In this document: positions 26,772 to 36,160 of the stretch, in pieces
Position numbering within the stretch: position 1 is the first letter of the stretch
Layout of the letters: the number at the start of each line of letters is the position of its first letter
Assembly (NCBI GenBank): GCA_003162415.1
Contig: PMOL01000008.1
Span: 124,001-188,000 of the forward strand
From: Candidatus Dormiibacterota bacterium
Lineage (GTDB): Bacteria > Chloroflexota > Dormibacteria > Aeolococcales > Aeolococcaceae
Direction: 5' to 3'
Length of the DNA stretch: 64,000 nucleotides
Translations under genes and position numbers: made by a program
The notes under the pieces: model-generated
Database searches by the model: none
What the model saw: only the letters and a program-made list of their open reading frames with translations
Told to the model about the DNA's origin: nothing

Positions 26772-29639
26772 CTACTGGAACCAGCCCTCGACGTCGAGCA
26801 CCGCGTTGATGCTCCCCATCGCGTTGAAGAGGTTGAGGTCACCGAGGTGCGCGCCAGACGCCAGGCCCACCACCACCAGGTTGGGCAGCGCGACCCCCGG
26901 GTTCAGGTTGAGATCCGAGGCGTTCGGCTTCGGGCTCACGTCGGCGGGATACAGGGTGAACAGGGTGGGCTCGCTGCCGCCCACCGCGGTGAGGTTGGCG
27001 ATGATCGCCACCGGCCCGCTCCCCGGAATCCCGCCGATGCCGGCAATGGCCACGAGCAGGGTGCCCCCCGAGGTCAGCGGGTGTCCCGAGCACAGGGTGC
27101 CGGTCCGGCTCCGGGTGTCGCAGATTCGGGTCGGCCCGATCGCCTGATACTGGGCGCCGGTCGGCGGACTGCCCATCGACGAGCCGAACCAGCCGCTCGC
27201 GTCCAGGAGGACGTTGATGCTCCCCGCCGCGTTGTACACGCAGACATCGGTGTTGGGCCCACCGCTGTGACTGGGGCCGAGCGGCACCATCACCCGGTTG
27301 GCCAGGACCGCGCCCGCCGACGCGTTGAGGTTCGATGAGGGGGGCACGCTGGTCGCGCAGGTACCGTCGCTCTGGGTCGGGAACACGCTCAGCCAGGTGG
27401 CCTGGGTACCCGCCACCGCGGTCAGGTTGAGCACCGCCGCGCCGGCGCTGCCATCGCTCGGGATACTCGCGCCCACACCGCCCACCCCGCTCGGGACGCC
27501 GCTGACCTGCACCCTGAGCACATGCGCTGGACCGATCTGGTTGTCGGTGCTGTGCCCCTGGTTGCAGCCATTGGCCGGCTGCTTGGCACGGGTGTCGCAG
27601 ACCCGCAGCGGGGCGATCGCGTGGAACTCCCCCGCCGGGTTGCTCGCCGCCTGGGGCACGAAATACCCCTGCACGTCCACCACCACGTTGACCGTGCCCA
27701 GCGCGTTGTACAGGTTGACTTCACGCTGGCTATCCGACGTGCCGTTCTGGCCGAGCGCGACCGTGACCAGGTTGGCGGTGTTCACGTGGGCGGCGAAATT
27801 GAGGTTCGAGGCCAGCGGGCGCCCGGTGCCGCTCGGGAAGACGGTGAGCAGGCTCGAGGCTGAGCCGTTGACGGCGAGGACGTTGAGCACCACCGCGGTA
27901 GCGTTGGCGGGCACCGACTCGCCGCTGCGCGCATCCGTGTACCCGGTGATCTGGAGGGCGAGGTTCTGGCCCGCCCCGAGCGCGGGGCACCGGTGCACCC
28001 CGCACAGCCCGGAGCGGGTGTCCAGGATCCGGAACGGTGTCAGCGGGACGTAGCTGCCGAGCGCGCTGTAGAGGTACCCGGCTGCTGACGTGGGCGCGCT
28101 CGCCCCCGCCAGATTGGTCACCTGGACCTGCTCGTACCCGGCGCTCTCCGCCGGCGTGGTGAAGCTGAATGCGCTCGCGGTGATGCTCGAGGGGGTCACG
28201 GTCGTCCCCCCGATGGTCGCGGTCATGCCGGCCACGAACCCGCTGCCGGTCACGGTGACCACCTGGCCGCCGCTCACCGGACCCGCCGATGGGGTCACCG
28301 CGCTGATCACCGGCACCGCGGCGTAGGTATAGACGTCCGCCGGACTGAGCGCACTCGTCCCGATCAGCGTGGTCACCCGAACTGGGACCGACCCTCCCGG
28401 CTCGGCTGGGGTGGTGAAGCTGAACGAGGTGGCAGAAACCCCCGAGGGCGTCACCGCGGTGGCGCCGATGATCGCGGTCATGAGGGCCGTAAACCCGCTC
28501 CCGGTCACGGTGACCGTCTGGCCACCGGCCATCAGACCGGCAGCCGGTGCCACCGCCGTGATCACCGGCAGACTGCCGTAGGTGTAGCGGTCAGCTGCGC
28601 TGAGCGCACTGGGACCGAACGAGGTGGTCACCTGGACCTGGACCGACCCCGCCGGCGCTGCCGGCGTGATGAAGGTGAACGAGGTGGCAGAAACTCCTGT
28701 CGGTATCACCGAGGTGCCGCCGATGGTTACGGCCATCCCTGCCTGAAACCCACCCCCGCTTACGCTGACCCGCTGCCCGCCGGTCATAGAACCCGCGGCG
28801 GGGGTCAGCGAACTAATTCTGGGGGCCAACCGCTGGACCGCCTGTGCCCAGGTGAACACCACGTCGGTCGGGGCAGGTCCGCACGCTCCGATAAAAATCT
28901 CGGCAAACGAGGTGCCATAGACAGCGACACCGGTCGTATCGCCGGCGCCCATGTAGTTCTGGACCCCAGAGGAACCACACAGGCTCGGGGTGGCATAGCC
29001 GCTGAGGATGTTGTCACGGTGCCCCCATGCATTGGCGCCGCCGTCGTCGTACATCCAGTAGTAATCGGAGCCGAGGGGATTGCTCGTCCCCGCCGCCCAA
29101 TTCGCCCCTCCATTCACCCTCCAAGCTCCGCCCGTCAGTTGGGCGGTCCCATTGAACGACGGATCGGTGCTGTTATCGGCGCCGGTCTGCGCGATGCTGT
29201 CGAGCTGAGTCGTTAGGCCGGCGATGGGTGCGACACCGCGAGCGAGGCGTTCCACATTCGCGATCACGAAAAGCTGCTCAGGAACCGTCATGCCTTCATA
29301 CGCGGCGGTGTTGAACAGCAGCGAGGGAAGGCTTTCAAGGGTCGCGCGAGCATGGTTGATGGCGTCCACAACGTCCTGATTGCAGGCGTTGCTATTGTCC
29401 AGGGCGTAGAAGACGCACAACCCGTCGTCAGTGAAATTCGGAGTCGGCGGGAGACTGACCGAGGGGTCGCTGAGCGAAAGGTGCGAGCTGCCCAATGCTC
29501 CGCGAGACATCGTCGATGCCGCAGCTAGCGTGGCGAACCGCGCACCGACGCTGTTGACGGTTGTGGCGCTCGCTGACGTCGACCCAAACCCTGCACAGGC
29601 TGTCGCCGCCAGTACCGCGCTCACCAGGCAACGCTGCAT
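26772..29639 (-). CDS. Secreted CAP-like / IPT / GWFQ-repeat protein
   Basis: 955 aa. Signal peptide (1-~25, ending ASA), then a CAP/SCP-like domain at ~90-260 with IANVERLARGVAPIAGL and WGHRDNIL, typical of bacterial CAP proteins. Three IPT/TIG domains follow (~272-530; SSLTPAAGSMTGGQ, VTVTGSGF, ATSFSFTTP) and then three GWFQ-type modules to the end (VLDVEGWFQ). Known CAP proteins bind wall or lipids or act on them; here the adjoining domains suggest a surface-bound adhesin or enzyme. A strong short ORF with a ribosome binding site lies just upstream. A decayed copy lies at 26253-26569. Confidence 0.85.
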   Translation of the reverse strand: MQRCLVSAVLAATACAGFGSTSASATTVNSVGARFATLAAASTMSRGALGSSHLSLSDPSVSLPPTPNFTDDGLCVFYALDNSNACNQDVVDAINHARATLESLPSLLFNTAAYEGMTVPEQLFVIANVERLARGVAPIAGLTTQLDSIAQTGADNSTDPSFNGTAQLTGGAWRVNGGANWAAGTSNPLGSDYYWMYDDGGANAWGHRDNILSGYATPSLCGSSGVQNYMGAGDTTGVAVYGTSFAEIFIGACGPAPTDVVFTWAQAVQRLAPRISSLTPAAGSMTGGQRVSVSGGGFQAGMAVTIGGTSVIPTGVSATSFTFITPAAPAGSVQVQVTTSFGPSALSAADRYTYGSLPVITAVAPAAGLMAGGQTVTVTGSGFTALMTAIIGATAVTPSGVSATSFSFTTPAEPGGSVPVRVTTLIGTSALSPADVYTYAAVPVISAVTPSAGPVSGGQVVTVTGSGFVAGMTATIGGTTVTPSSITASAFSFTTPAESAGYEQVQVTNLAGASAPTSAAGYLYSALGSYVPLTPFRILDTRSGLCGVHRCPALGAGQNLALQITGYTDARSGESVPANATAVVLNVLAVNGSASSLLTVFPSGTGRPLASNLNFAAHVNTANLVTVALGQNGTSDSQREVNLYNALGTVNVVVDVQGYFVPQAASNPAGEFHAIAPLRVCDTRAKQPANGCNQGHSTDNQIGPAHVLRVQVSGVPSGVGGVGASIPSDGSAGAAVLNLTAVAGTQATWLSVFPTQSDGTCATSVPPSSNLNASAGAVLANRVMVPLGPSHSGGPNTDVCVYNAAGSINVLLDASGWFGSSMGSPPTGAQYQAIGPTRICDTRSRTGTLCSGHPLTSGGTLLVAIAGIGGIPGSGPVAIIANLTAVGGSEPTLFTLYPADVSPKPNASDLNLNPGVALPNLVVVGLASGAHLGDLNLFNAMGSINAVLDVEGWFQ

Positions 29640-29671
29640 CAGGCGTGCGCGACCGCTGGCGTGCTCGGAAC

Positions 29672-29755
29672 TTACGCGATCGTCGCCCCGACCATGCCGC
29701 TCAGCACACCGAGCAAGGCAACAGCTCGTCGACGGTGGTCACGACCGGCTCGCAT
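29672..29755 (-). CDS. Short signal-like leader ORF (27 aa)
   Basis: ATG at 29753-29755 with GAGGGAGG five bases upstream, one of the best ribosome binding sites in the window. It encodes an Arg-rich start and a hydrophobic helix (AVALLGVLSGMVGATIA) and ends TAA 32 bases before the start of the CAP/IPT protein. It could be a leader peptide controlling that gene, a small membrane protein, or the relic of an older signal peptide. I favour a coupled leader, with low certainty. Confidence 0.4.
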   Translation of the reverse strand: MRAGRDHRRRAVALLGVLSGMVGATIA

Positions 29756-30462
29756 CCGAACCTCCCTCATGCGCAAACGCTTCGATGTGGACTCATGATT
29801 CGACGGCCGTGGTGACCAAAGGACGCATGTTCCGGTTACTAAAGGCCGCGCACTGCGGTGCGGATAAGGGACGAGCGCAAGCGGGCTAGGCGGGGACTCG
29901 CCGGCCTCCTTCTCGTTGAGATCCCAAACGCCTCGCGTCGCCTGATGGGCCCCCCTGGAACCCTCCCAAAGTGCGCCCAACCCGCGGGCTCGGTCACGCT
30001 CGAGCTGCGCGGCAACGAGCTGGAGCCGCGCGGCCGCGCTCTGCTCCAGGGGCGTCTCGGATGCTGAGTCAGCAGCCGCTCTACTGCGCGGGGTTGGTCA
30101 CGACCACCGACCGCCTGGGCGTTGGCCTGCCGTGGAGCGGGTGCCGCGGGCGTCGGAGAGGCATCATCGTGCAACCAGGCCGAGGCTCAATGTCGCGACC
30201 GGAAGTACGCACGGTGGAACCCATCGATGACGTCGCGTTTGACATCACCCTCAACATGAACGCCACCGCCGCAGACTCGTGGTGTGAGGAGTCCTTTGCA
30301 GAGGTCGCACCGATTGCGGCGCTCAGCTATGAGCTTGTATGCGAACGACCGATCGACACGGCTACTGGCCGATCAGCGTTGCGTCTGTGCTCGTTCCCGA
30401 TGGTCAAGGTTCACGCGTTAAACCTGACTGAGCGTCGACCACGACTGGAGAGTCGCAGGGGA
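29756..30462. other. Intergenic region, one doubtful ORF
   Basis: The region lies between two leftward genes. A rightward frame from ATG 30190 (SRPEVRTVEPIDDVAFDI near its start) looks protein-like for ~80 residues, but it runs antisense into the dehydratase gene end and turns Arg-rich, so I do not call it. The promoter of the CAP/IPT gene and its leader should be here. Confidence 0.35.
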
Positions 30463-33000
30463 CTAATTCGGGACCGACGCCCCCCTTTCGTGCGCCCACC
30501 GGCGTCCGACATACGCCTGGGCGGCCACCTTGTCGTGAGGCGCCGCTGACCGAGGATCTGCCACCGTCTCGGACGCCATCGCCACCAAGGCCGCGGAGAA
30601 CGCCTCACGACTCATGGTGCCGTCGACGAAGTCTCCGACAACCTCACGGAGCCGGGCTTCGGCGGCCGAGGATGTTTGCTCGGAGGTAATCTGGAACACG
30701 CGTGGATGCGCGGTTTCGAGGCGGTGCTCGGTGCTGTAGGTGAGCTCCTCGTGGAGCTTTTCGCCCGGGCGCAGCCCGGTATATTCGACTGCAATATCGA
30801 TGCCCGGGCGCAGGCCCCGGAGACGGATCATCTTGTGCGCGAGGTCTTCGATACGGATGCGGTCGCCCATGTCGAGCATGAAGACTGCATCCGAGGTGCT
30901 CAGGCTCGCCGCCTCGACAATCAGCATCGCCGCCTCCTCAGGATGCATGAAGTATCGCGTCATGTCGCGGTGGGTGACGGTAATCGGGCCGCCCAACTCG
31001 ATCTGCCGCTCGAAGGTTGGGATGACGCTCCCTCGGCTGCCGAGCACGTTGCCGAAACGGACGATGGTCCTGTGTTCCCCCGGACGTGCGCGGTTGTCTC
31101 GATGCCCATTCCCGCGGGACGCGTGAACGAGGATCTCGGCCATGCGCTTCGTCGCGCCCATGATGGACGAGGGGTTGACGGCCTTGTCGGTCGAGACCAG
31201 GACGAAGTGCGCAGCGCCGTTCGAGGCTGCGGCATCTGCCATGACCCAGGTGCCCCACACATTCGTCCAAGCAGCTTCCTCCGGAAACTGTTCCATGAGA
31301 GGAACGTGCTTGTAGGCGGCGACGTGAAAGATCACCTCCGGCGACTCGCTGCGCATCAGCTCGAGCATTCGGTGGCGGTTGGTCACGTCCCCCACCACCA
31401 CGCGCACGGGCACGTGCGCCTGGAGCAGCTTGGCTTCGATGGCGAGGTCATAGAGGCCGCTCTCGTTCATATCGACGGCGACGACTCGGGCTGGCTCGAG
31501 GGCAAGGATCTGGCGGATCAGCTCAGACCCAATGGATCCGCACGCCCCAGAGACCAGCACGGTCTTGCCGCCGACGAGTTCGCGGCACCGGCGCTGGTCA
31601 AGACTGGCCGGCCGACGGCCAATCAGATCCTCGGCGCGCACATCGCGGAGCAAAGCAGTCGGTTGACGATCTCCCATCCAGTTGACCACGTCGTGGACCA
31701 CCTTGATTTGAGCGCTGGTGGTTTGGGCAACGGCGAAAATGTCTCGCACGTCGGGCCCAGTCGTGTTCGCCATCGCCAGGAGGATGACCTCGATGGCTTC
31801 GGTCTCAACGAACGTCCGCAGCGCATTTCGCCCACCCACCACCTTGATGCCGTGCACGGTGAGACCGCGCTTGCGAGGGTCGTCATCCAGAAACGCAACC
31901 ACCTTGTAGTAGCGGCCGTCTGGGTGTGTCCGCAGTCGGCGGACTAGTAACTGGCCGACTTCTCCGGCGCCATAGACCACGGCGCGGGTCGGCGATGCGC
32001 CTTGCTTCGCCGCGGGCCTGAGCAGGCCCGTGAGGGCAGGTGCAATTCTGGTGCGATAACGAAAGACGGCGAACCCAACCGCGCTGAACAGGGTGCCGAT
32101 GACGAGCACACTCAGGGGCAGAGTCCGCGAGGCGACGCCCGGGTGGAGCAGGTCGATTATCGACGCCACGCCTCCAGACAGCAGCGCAGCCACCGCGATC
32201 GGCAACACCTCGACTCCCGCGGCGTATCGCCAGGCGCGACGGTGGAGTCGAAAGCACACATTCATCACTGCAAAGCCGAGCGACGTCAGGGCAATGGCGC
32301 GCAGGACCGTGACGTCGTTGATGGCGCCGTATGGCTGGGAGGTATCCAGGAAGCGGAGCAGATAGGCGGCGACGAAGCTCGCGGCGGCGATGAGCGTGTC
32401 GGCGGCGACCCATGGGATCACCCTGACCACGGCGCCACCAAGCAGGCTGGCGAAACGAATCACGAGCCAGCCGGAAACCCGCACGATCATCCAGGCGTCG
32501 GTGGCCAGGGTCCGGCGCAGCAGGTAGTGGAGCTCGATGAGACGATCAGCGGACGCTGCTTCGCGCCCGGCATCCATCGGCTCGACGAGGTCGTCCCGAG
32601 TGGGAACAGCGCTCCGACGCACGGGCCATGCGGGACTGATCAGTCCCGGCCGAACCGCCAATAGGCGAGTTTCTGACGGCGTGTACCGAGCTGCGTCCCC
32701 GACGAAACATGGGCGTGGCCCGATCAAACTCATCTGCCCGTGGAGCACATTGAAAACCTCAGGCAAGCTCGCGATGCCCAGCAGATCGAGTGCGCGGCCT
32801 GCGCCGGTCGTTCTGAGCCGGATGAGCCGGAAGACGGTTCCGCCGGCGCCGCACCGTTCCTCGCGCACGAAGATGCTGCCTCGGACCGTCGATCTGAGAT
32901 AAAGGGCCGCAATGCCGATGATTGCGATGACAATCGGAAGGGTCACGCCGACCAGCACCAGATCGAACACCCGGCGAGAGCGGCTACCCCTTACGATCAT
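30463..33000 (-). CDS. Fusion of degenerate sugar transferase domain and FlaA1/CapD-type nucleotide-sugar dehydratase
   Basis: 845 aa from ATG at 32998-33000, which has AGGAGGGG upstream (the longer frame to 33168 is unlikely). Residues 1-~150 resemble a phosphoglycosyl transferase (VFDLVLVGVTLPIV, FNVLHGQMSLIGPRP), but the catalytic D-E of SLDELPQ is replaced by A-S (77-78). Then come several membrane helices (~180-330), a Rossmann domain with VVYGAGEVGQLL, and an SDR domain with SGACGSIGSEL, STDKAVNPSS and IMGATKR. Met at the usual Tyr position is known for WbpM/PglF-type UDP-GlcNAc 4,6-dehydratases. The enzyme likely makes a UDP-4-keto-6-deoxy sugar at the membrane. The front domain may only anchor or dock it. 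Confidence 0.85.
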   Translation of the reverse strand: MIVRGSRSRRVFDLVLVGVTLPIVIAIIGIAALYLRSTVRGSIFVREERCGAGGTVFRLIRLRTTGAGRALDLLGIASLPEVFNVLHGQMSLIGPRPCFVGDAARYTPSETRLLAVRPGLISPAWPVRRSAVPTRDDLVEPMDAGREAASADRLIELHYLLRRTLATDAWMIVRVSGWLVIRFASLLGGAVVRVIPWVAADTLIAAASFVAAYLLRFLDTSQPYGAINDVTVLRAIALTSLGFAVMNVCFRLHRRAWRYAAGVEVLPIAVAALLSGGVASIIDLLHPGVASRTLPLSVLVIGTLFSAVGFAVFRYRTRIAPALTGLLRPAAKQGASPTRAVVYGAGEVGQLLVRRLRTHPDGRYYKVVAFLDDDPRKRGLTVHGIKVVGGRNALRTFVETEAIEVILLAMANTTGPDVRDIFAVAQTTSAQIKVVHDVVNWMGDRQPTALLRDVRAEDLIGRRPASLDQRRCRELVGGKTVLVSGACGSIGSELIRQILALEPARVVAVDMNESGLYDLAIEAKLLQAHVPVRVVVGDVTNRHRMLELMRSESPEVIFHVAAYKHVPLMEQFPEEAAWTNVWGTWVMADAAASNGAAHFVLVSTDKAVNPSSIMGATKRMAEILVHASRGNGHRDNRARPGEHRTIVRFGNVLGSRGSVIPTFERQIELGGPITVTHRDMTRYFMHPEEAAMLIVEAASLSTSDAVFMLDMGDRIRIEDLAHKMIRLRGLRPGIDIAVEYTGLRPGEKLHEELTYSTEHRLETAHPRVFQITSEQTSSAAEARLREVVGDFVDGTMSREAFSAALVAMASETVADPRSAAPHDKVAAQAYVGRRWAHERGASVPN

Positions 33001-34171
33001 GGGCCCCTCCTGTACCTGACACGAACTAAGCGTACCGCCGGATGTTCCGCCGCGGCGAAGGTAGCAGACGAGCTCTCCCAGGGCAAGCTCAGCCAGCGCG
33101 CGACCTGCATCAACCAGAGGGACATGCGATCCGTTTCCGTCCAGTCGTTCGCCTGTGGGTGCATTCACAGGGAGTCGAGCTGCTCAGTGAGTCCGACAGA
33201 ACGAGCGCCCTGCCTCCTCCGGCAGTCGGTCGAGCGCCCCGACCTTCGGTGGCTGCGACGGTCCGGGGACGCCCGAGCAGCAGGCGAGCGTGGCGCATGC
33301 GCCGCTAATACCACGTGATCCCGAGACGCGGTCTGTACGCAAGCCGACATAGACAGAGCTCGTGACTGGATTGACGCACGAGGGTGACCCGGTCGTTGAC
33401 CGTTCTGGGTCAGCGGAGCCGCATCCCGAGCGCTGGGTGCGCCCGACGCCCAAGCGCCCTCCGTGCGGGACTGAGGACGGCGACGTCGCTCACACCACAG
33501 GAGCGAACCGGCGACTGGTGGCGGCTCGCTTCCGGGGTTCGGTCCTGCGGTCAGCGACCGAGCCTGGTCCACTGTTACCCGCGTCCGCCGCGTGCCGGAC
33601 TGTGGGCGGAGGCGCCGCCGCCGCAGGCTCGCGGGCGCGCCGATAGGGGCCAGCAAAGGGTCCTCACGCCGAACTCGGGGGGCGCCCTTGACCCTTTTGC
33701 ACGGCATGTAGCGCGCTGCGTGTCACCGGTGCAGCAAGGCGGCGTAGCACGGTACAGGTGAGGACAACGTCAGAGGGGCGGTAGGAACCGGCCCGTCCCG
33801 CGCCACGGGCCACCTCGAGACGCCACCCCAGCTCAACCGACATCGACGCATCCAGTACGTGCCGTTGCATGTTGGAGAAACCGGTCAGACGGTCGAACCG
33901 TGCAGACCGCGCCGCCGTTTAGTCAAACCAATCCCTAAGCTCGTCAACCTGGAACACGCCGGCGCGACATCTGGGTCAGGATTCGCTGGCGATCGCATGA
34001 CCGCGCAATCGGCTGCAAGCGGCCAAGCCACAAAGCCGCAGGCTCGGCCCGCGATTGCCTCCGACGCGCTTCGGCAGGAATGGTTCCGCTCAGGATGGCT
34101 TCGAGGCCGGTTCAGGGACCGGAATCAGTTGCTCAAGGCCGGTCAGGCACTGATCGCCATCGCTCACCGCC
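33001..34171. other. Divergent intergenic region with one palindromic repeat copy
   Basis: Over 1.1 kb between the dehydratase start and the DUF4012 gene. Frames here are Arg/Ala-rich shadows with no recognisable family. Repeat copy 6 is at 33631-33708. Confidence 0.4.
33631..33708 (+). repeat. Dispersed palindromic repeat, copy 6
   Basis: GCAAAGGGTC pairs with GACCCTTTTGC (one bulge) around GCCGAACTCGGGG. The preceding GCGCC-GATA-GGGGC is the first small hairpin. This copy has the most extended stem. Confidence 0.65.
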
Positions 34172-36160
34172 GTGCCGTCACGCTTGCAGACGCCGACTAC
34201 ACTCCTGTCGGTGCCCTCCCCTCCCCGATCCTTGGATGAGATCGTCACCGTGCGACCGAGCGGTGGCCAGAGGCGGCGGCGCACGCGGAGTCCCTGGCGG
34301 CGTTGGCTGCGCTACTTGGGCTGGCGCACCTTGCGCTGGCCGCTGCTGGCGGTCACGATCCTCCTTGCTGCCGCGGTCGTAGACGTCGGCGTGCGCTACG
34401 TGCCCGCGATTCGCGCGCTGCAGCAGGGCCGCGACGCCGCCGAGCAGGCGCGAACGCTCCTCGTCGGCGATCTCAGTCACATCGACCGGCAGCGGATCGA
34501 CCAGGCGGACGCTCTCCTGGTTAGCGTAACGGCCGACTTCGGAACCAATTCGAGCGTCCTCGCCGACGGCTGGATTGCCGGCCTCGCCATCCACCTCCCC
34601 TGGGTAGGAAGGCAGCTGCAGGCGGCCCGCGCGCTGCGGACCGCGGGAGAGGATGCTGCCAGTGCGGGCGCCAGCTTGGTCGGGCTGGCTGCGCAACTGG
34701 GGGATCCCGCGAACGCACAGCAGCCCCTACTCCAGCGGATGGTGCGCATCGCCACGCAGAGCGCACCGGTGCTCGCGTCCGCGCAGGCGCGGCTCGATGC
34801 TCTGAGCCGCGACGTCGCTCAGATCCCGGCCGGCCAGCTGCTCGGTCCCCTGCAGTCGGCCCGTCAGACCCTGCAGCGCGACGGCGCCAGCCTCGTGAAC
34901 GCCGCGTTACCGGCAATCTCAATCTTGCGCGCGCTGCCGGCGGCGATCGGCCCCGGGCAGCACTCGTATCTGCTCCTGCTCGCCAACCCGGGCGAGGAGC
35001 GCCCTGGCGGGGGCTACATCGGTGCCGTTGGCCAGTTGGAGTTCAGCGACGGTGCGCTGGTCGCGGACACCTTCCGGGACTCGACGTTCAGCGATTCATT
35101 GGTCACCACGATTCCGGCGCCCACGCCCCTCGACATCCACCTCTTCCACGGCCATCCCTGGGAGTTGGCCGACGCCGGTTGGTCACTCGATTTCCCCACC
35201 GCGGCCGCCGACGTGGAGCGGATCTACACCGCCGCGACGGGCGTGCACCCCGATGGCGTCATCGAGGTCGATCCGCTGGCGCTCGCTGGTGTTCTGGCCA
35301 TCACCGGCCAGATCACGGTCCCTCCCTACCCGCAGATCATCACCGGCAGCAACATACTCCTGGAACTGAACTACATCACCAACGGCGCGCGGCCGGGGGA
35401 CCCCGGCAAGATCTATCTGCCGCCCTTCGGCCACGCCGTGGTCGACCGTCTCCTCCACGCGCCGTTGGGACAGATGCCCGCGCTTGCCCAGACCCTCGCT
35501 CTGTCTGCGCAGCAGAAGCACATCACCTTCTTCTTCCACAACGCGCAGTTGGAGCAGCTGGTCACTGGCGCCGGCGCTGGGGGACAGGTGAACTCTCCCC
35601 TGTCGGACGCGCTCGAGGTCGCCGACGGCAACCTCTCGGGGACCAAGGGCGATCTCTTCGTGACCCGGCAGCTCAGCTTCCAAGCGTTGGTGGGCGCGGA
35701 CGGCCAGGTGCATGACCAGCTGGCCATCACCTACCAGGACCCGGTGCAGAAGAACCCAGCGAACGCGCATCTCATGCTCGGTTCAGGCAGCGCCTATCGC
35801 GACTACCTGCAGGTGGTCGTCCCCGAGACCGCACAGCTCGATGGCATGACCGTCAGCATCAATCGGAGCTCCGCGATGCAGGTGGCCCCGGAGGCGCTCA
35901 ACTTCGACTTTCAGCGCGAGGAGATCGGCTACTGGCTGATCGTCCCCTCCGGCGGCCGCGCCACGGTCACGATCAGCTACGAAGGCCCATTCGCCGACAT
36001 CTCACAGTCCCCGGAGCGGTACACCCTGGTGTGGAGTAAGCAGACGGACGCCCTCACCTGGCCGATCGATGTGAGCGTCACCATGCCGGGTGCCCTGCCG
36101 CGTCACTGGATCTCGGACCTCTCAATCGATAGGTCCTTCTCGCTTTTCGCCGGCCATTGA
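34172..36160 (+). CDS. DUF4012 membrane-anchored protein
   Basis: 662 aa as called from a GTG; the start is uncertain because the first ~40 residues are low in structure and later GTG/TTG codons exist. A basic stretch (RRRRTRSPWRRWLRYL) precedes one membrane helix (~53-72). The extracellular part is helical to ~240 and then has the DUF4012 core: YLLLLANPGEERPGGGYIGA, HPWELADAGWSLDFP and VDPLALAGVLAITG. DUF4012 proteins are common beside exopolysaccharide genes in Actinomycetota and Chloroflexota; their function is not known to me. The 3' end overlaps the convergent kinase gene by 58 bp. Confidence 0.85.
   Translation: MPSRLQTPTTLLSVPSPPRSLDEIVTVRPSGGQRRRRTRSPWRRWLRYLGWRTLRWPLLAVTILLAAAVVDVGVRYVPAIRALQQGRDAAEQARTLLVGDLSHIDRQRIDQADALLVSVTADFGTNSSVLADGWIAGLAIHLPWVGRQLQAARALRTAGEDAASAGASLVGLAAQLGDPANAQQPLLQRMVRIATQSAPVLASAQARLDALSRDVAQIPAGQLLGPLQSARQTLQRDGASLVNAALPAISILRALPAAIGPGQHSYLLLLANPGEERPGGGYIGAVGQLEFSDGALVADTFRDSTFSDSLVTTIPAPTPLDIHLFHGHPWELADAGWSLDFPTAAADVERIYTAATGVHPDGVIEVDPLALAGVLAITGQITVPPYPQIITGSNILLELNYITNGARPGDPGKIYLPPFGHAVVDRLLHAPLGQMPALAQTLALSAQQKHITFFFHNAQLEQLVTGAGAGGQVNSPLSDALEVADGNLSGTKGDLFVTRQLSFQALVGADGQVHDQLAITYQDPVQKNPANAHLMLGSGSAYRDYLQVVVPETAQLDGMTVSINRSSAMQVAPEALNFDFQREEIGYWLIVPSGGRATVTISYEGPFADISQSPERYTLVWSKQTDALTWPIDVSVTMPGALPRHWISDLSIDRSFSLFAGH

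Noticed and set aside
30190-30549. Rightward ORF beginning MSRPEVRTVEP
   Set aside because: Looks protein-like at first but has no family, no good ribosome binding site, and runs antisense into the dehydratase gene.
33165-33707. Leftward 180-aa frame upstream of the dehydratase
   Set aside because: Arg-rich and spans a palindromic repeat copy; the repeat itself opens frames of this kind at several sites.
11279-33708. The dispersed repeats as a known riboswitch (for example c-di-GMP type)
   Set aside because: None of the conserved core sequences of the riboswitch classes I know is present and the position relative to genes is not consistent.
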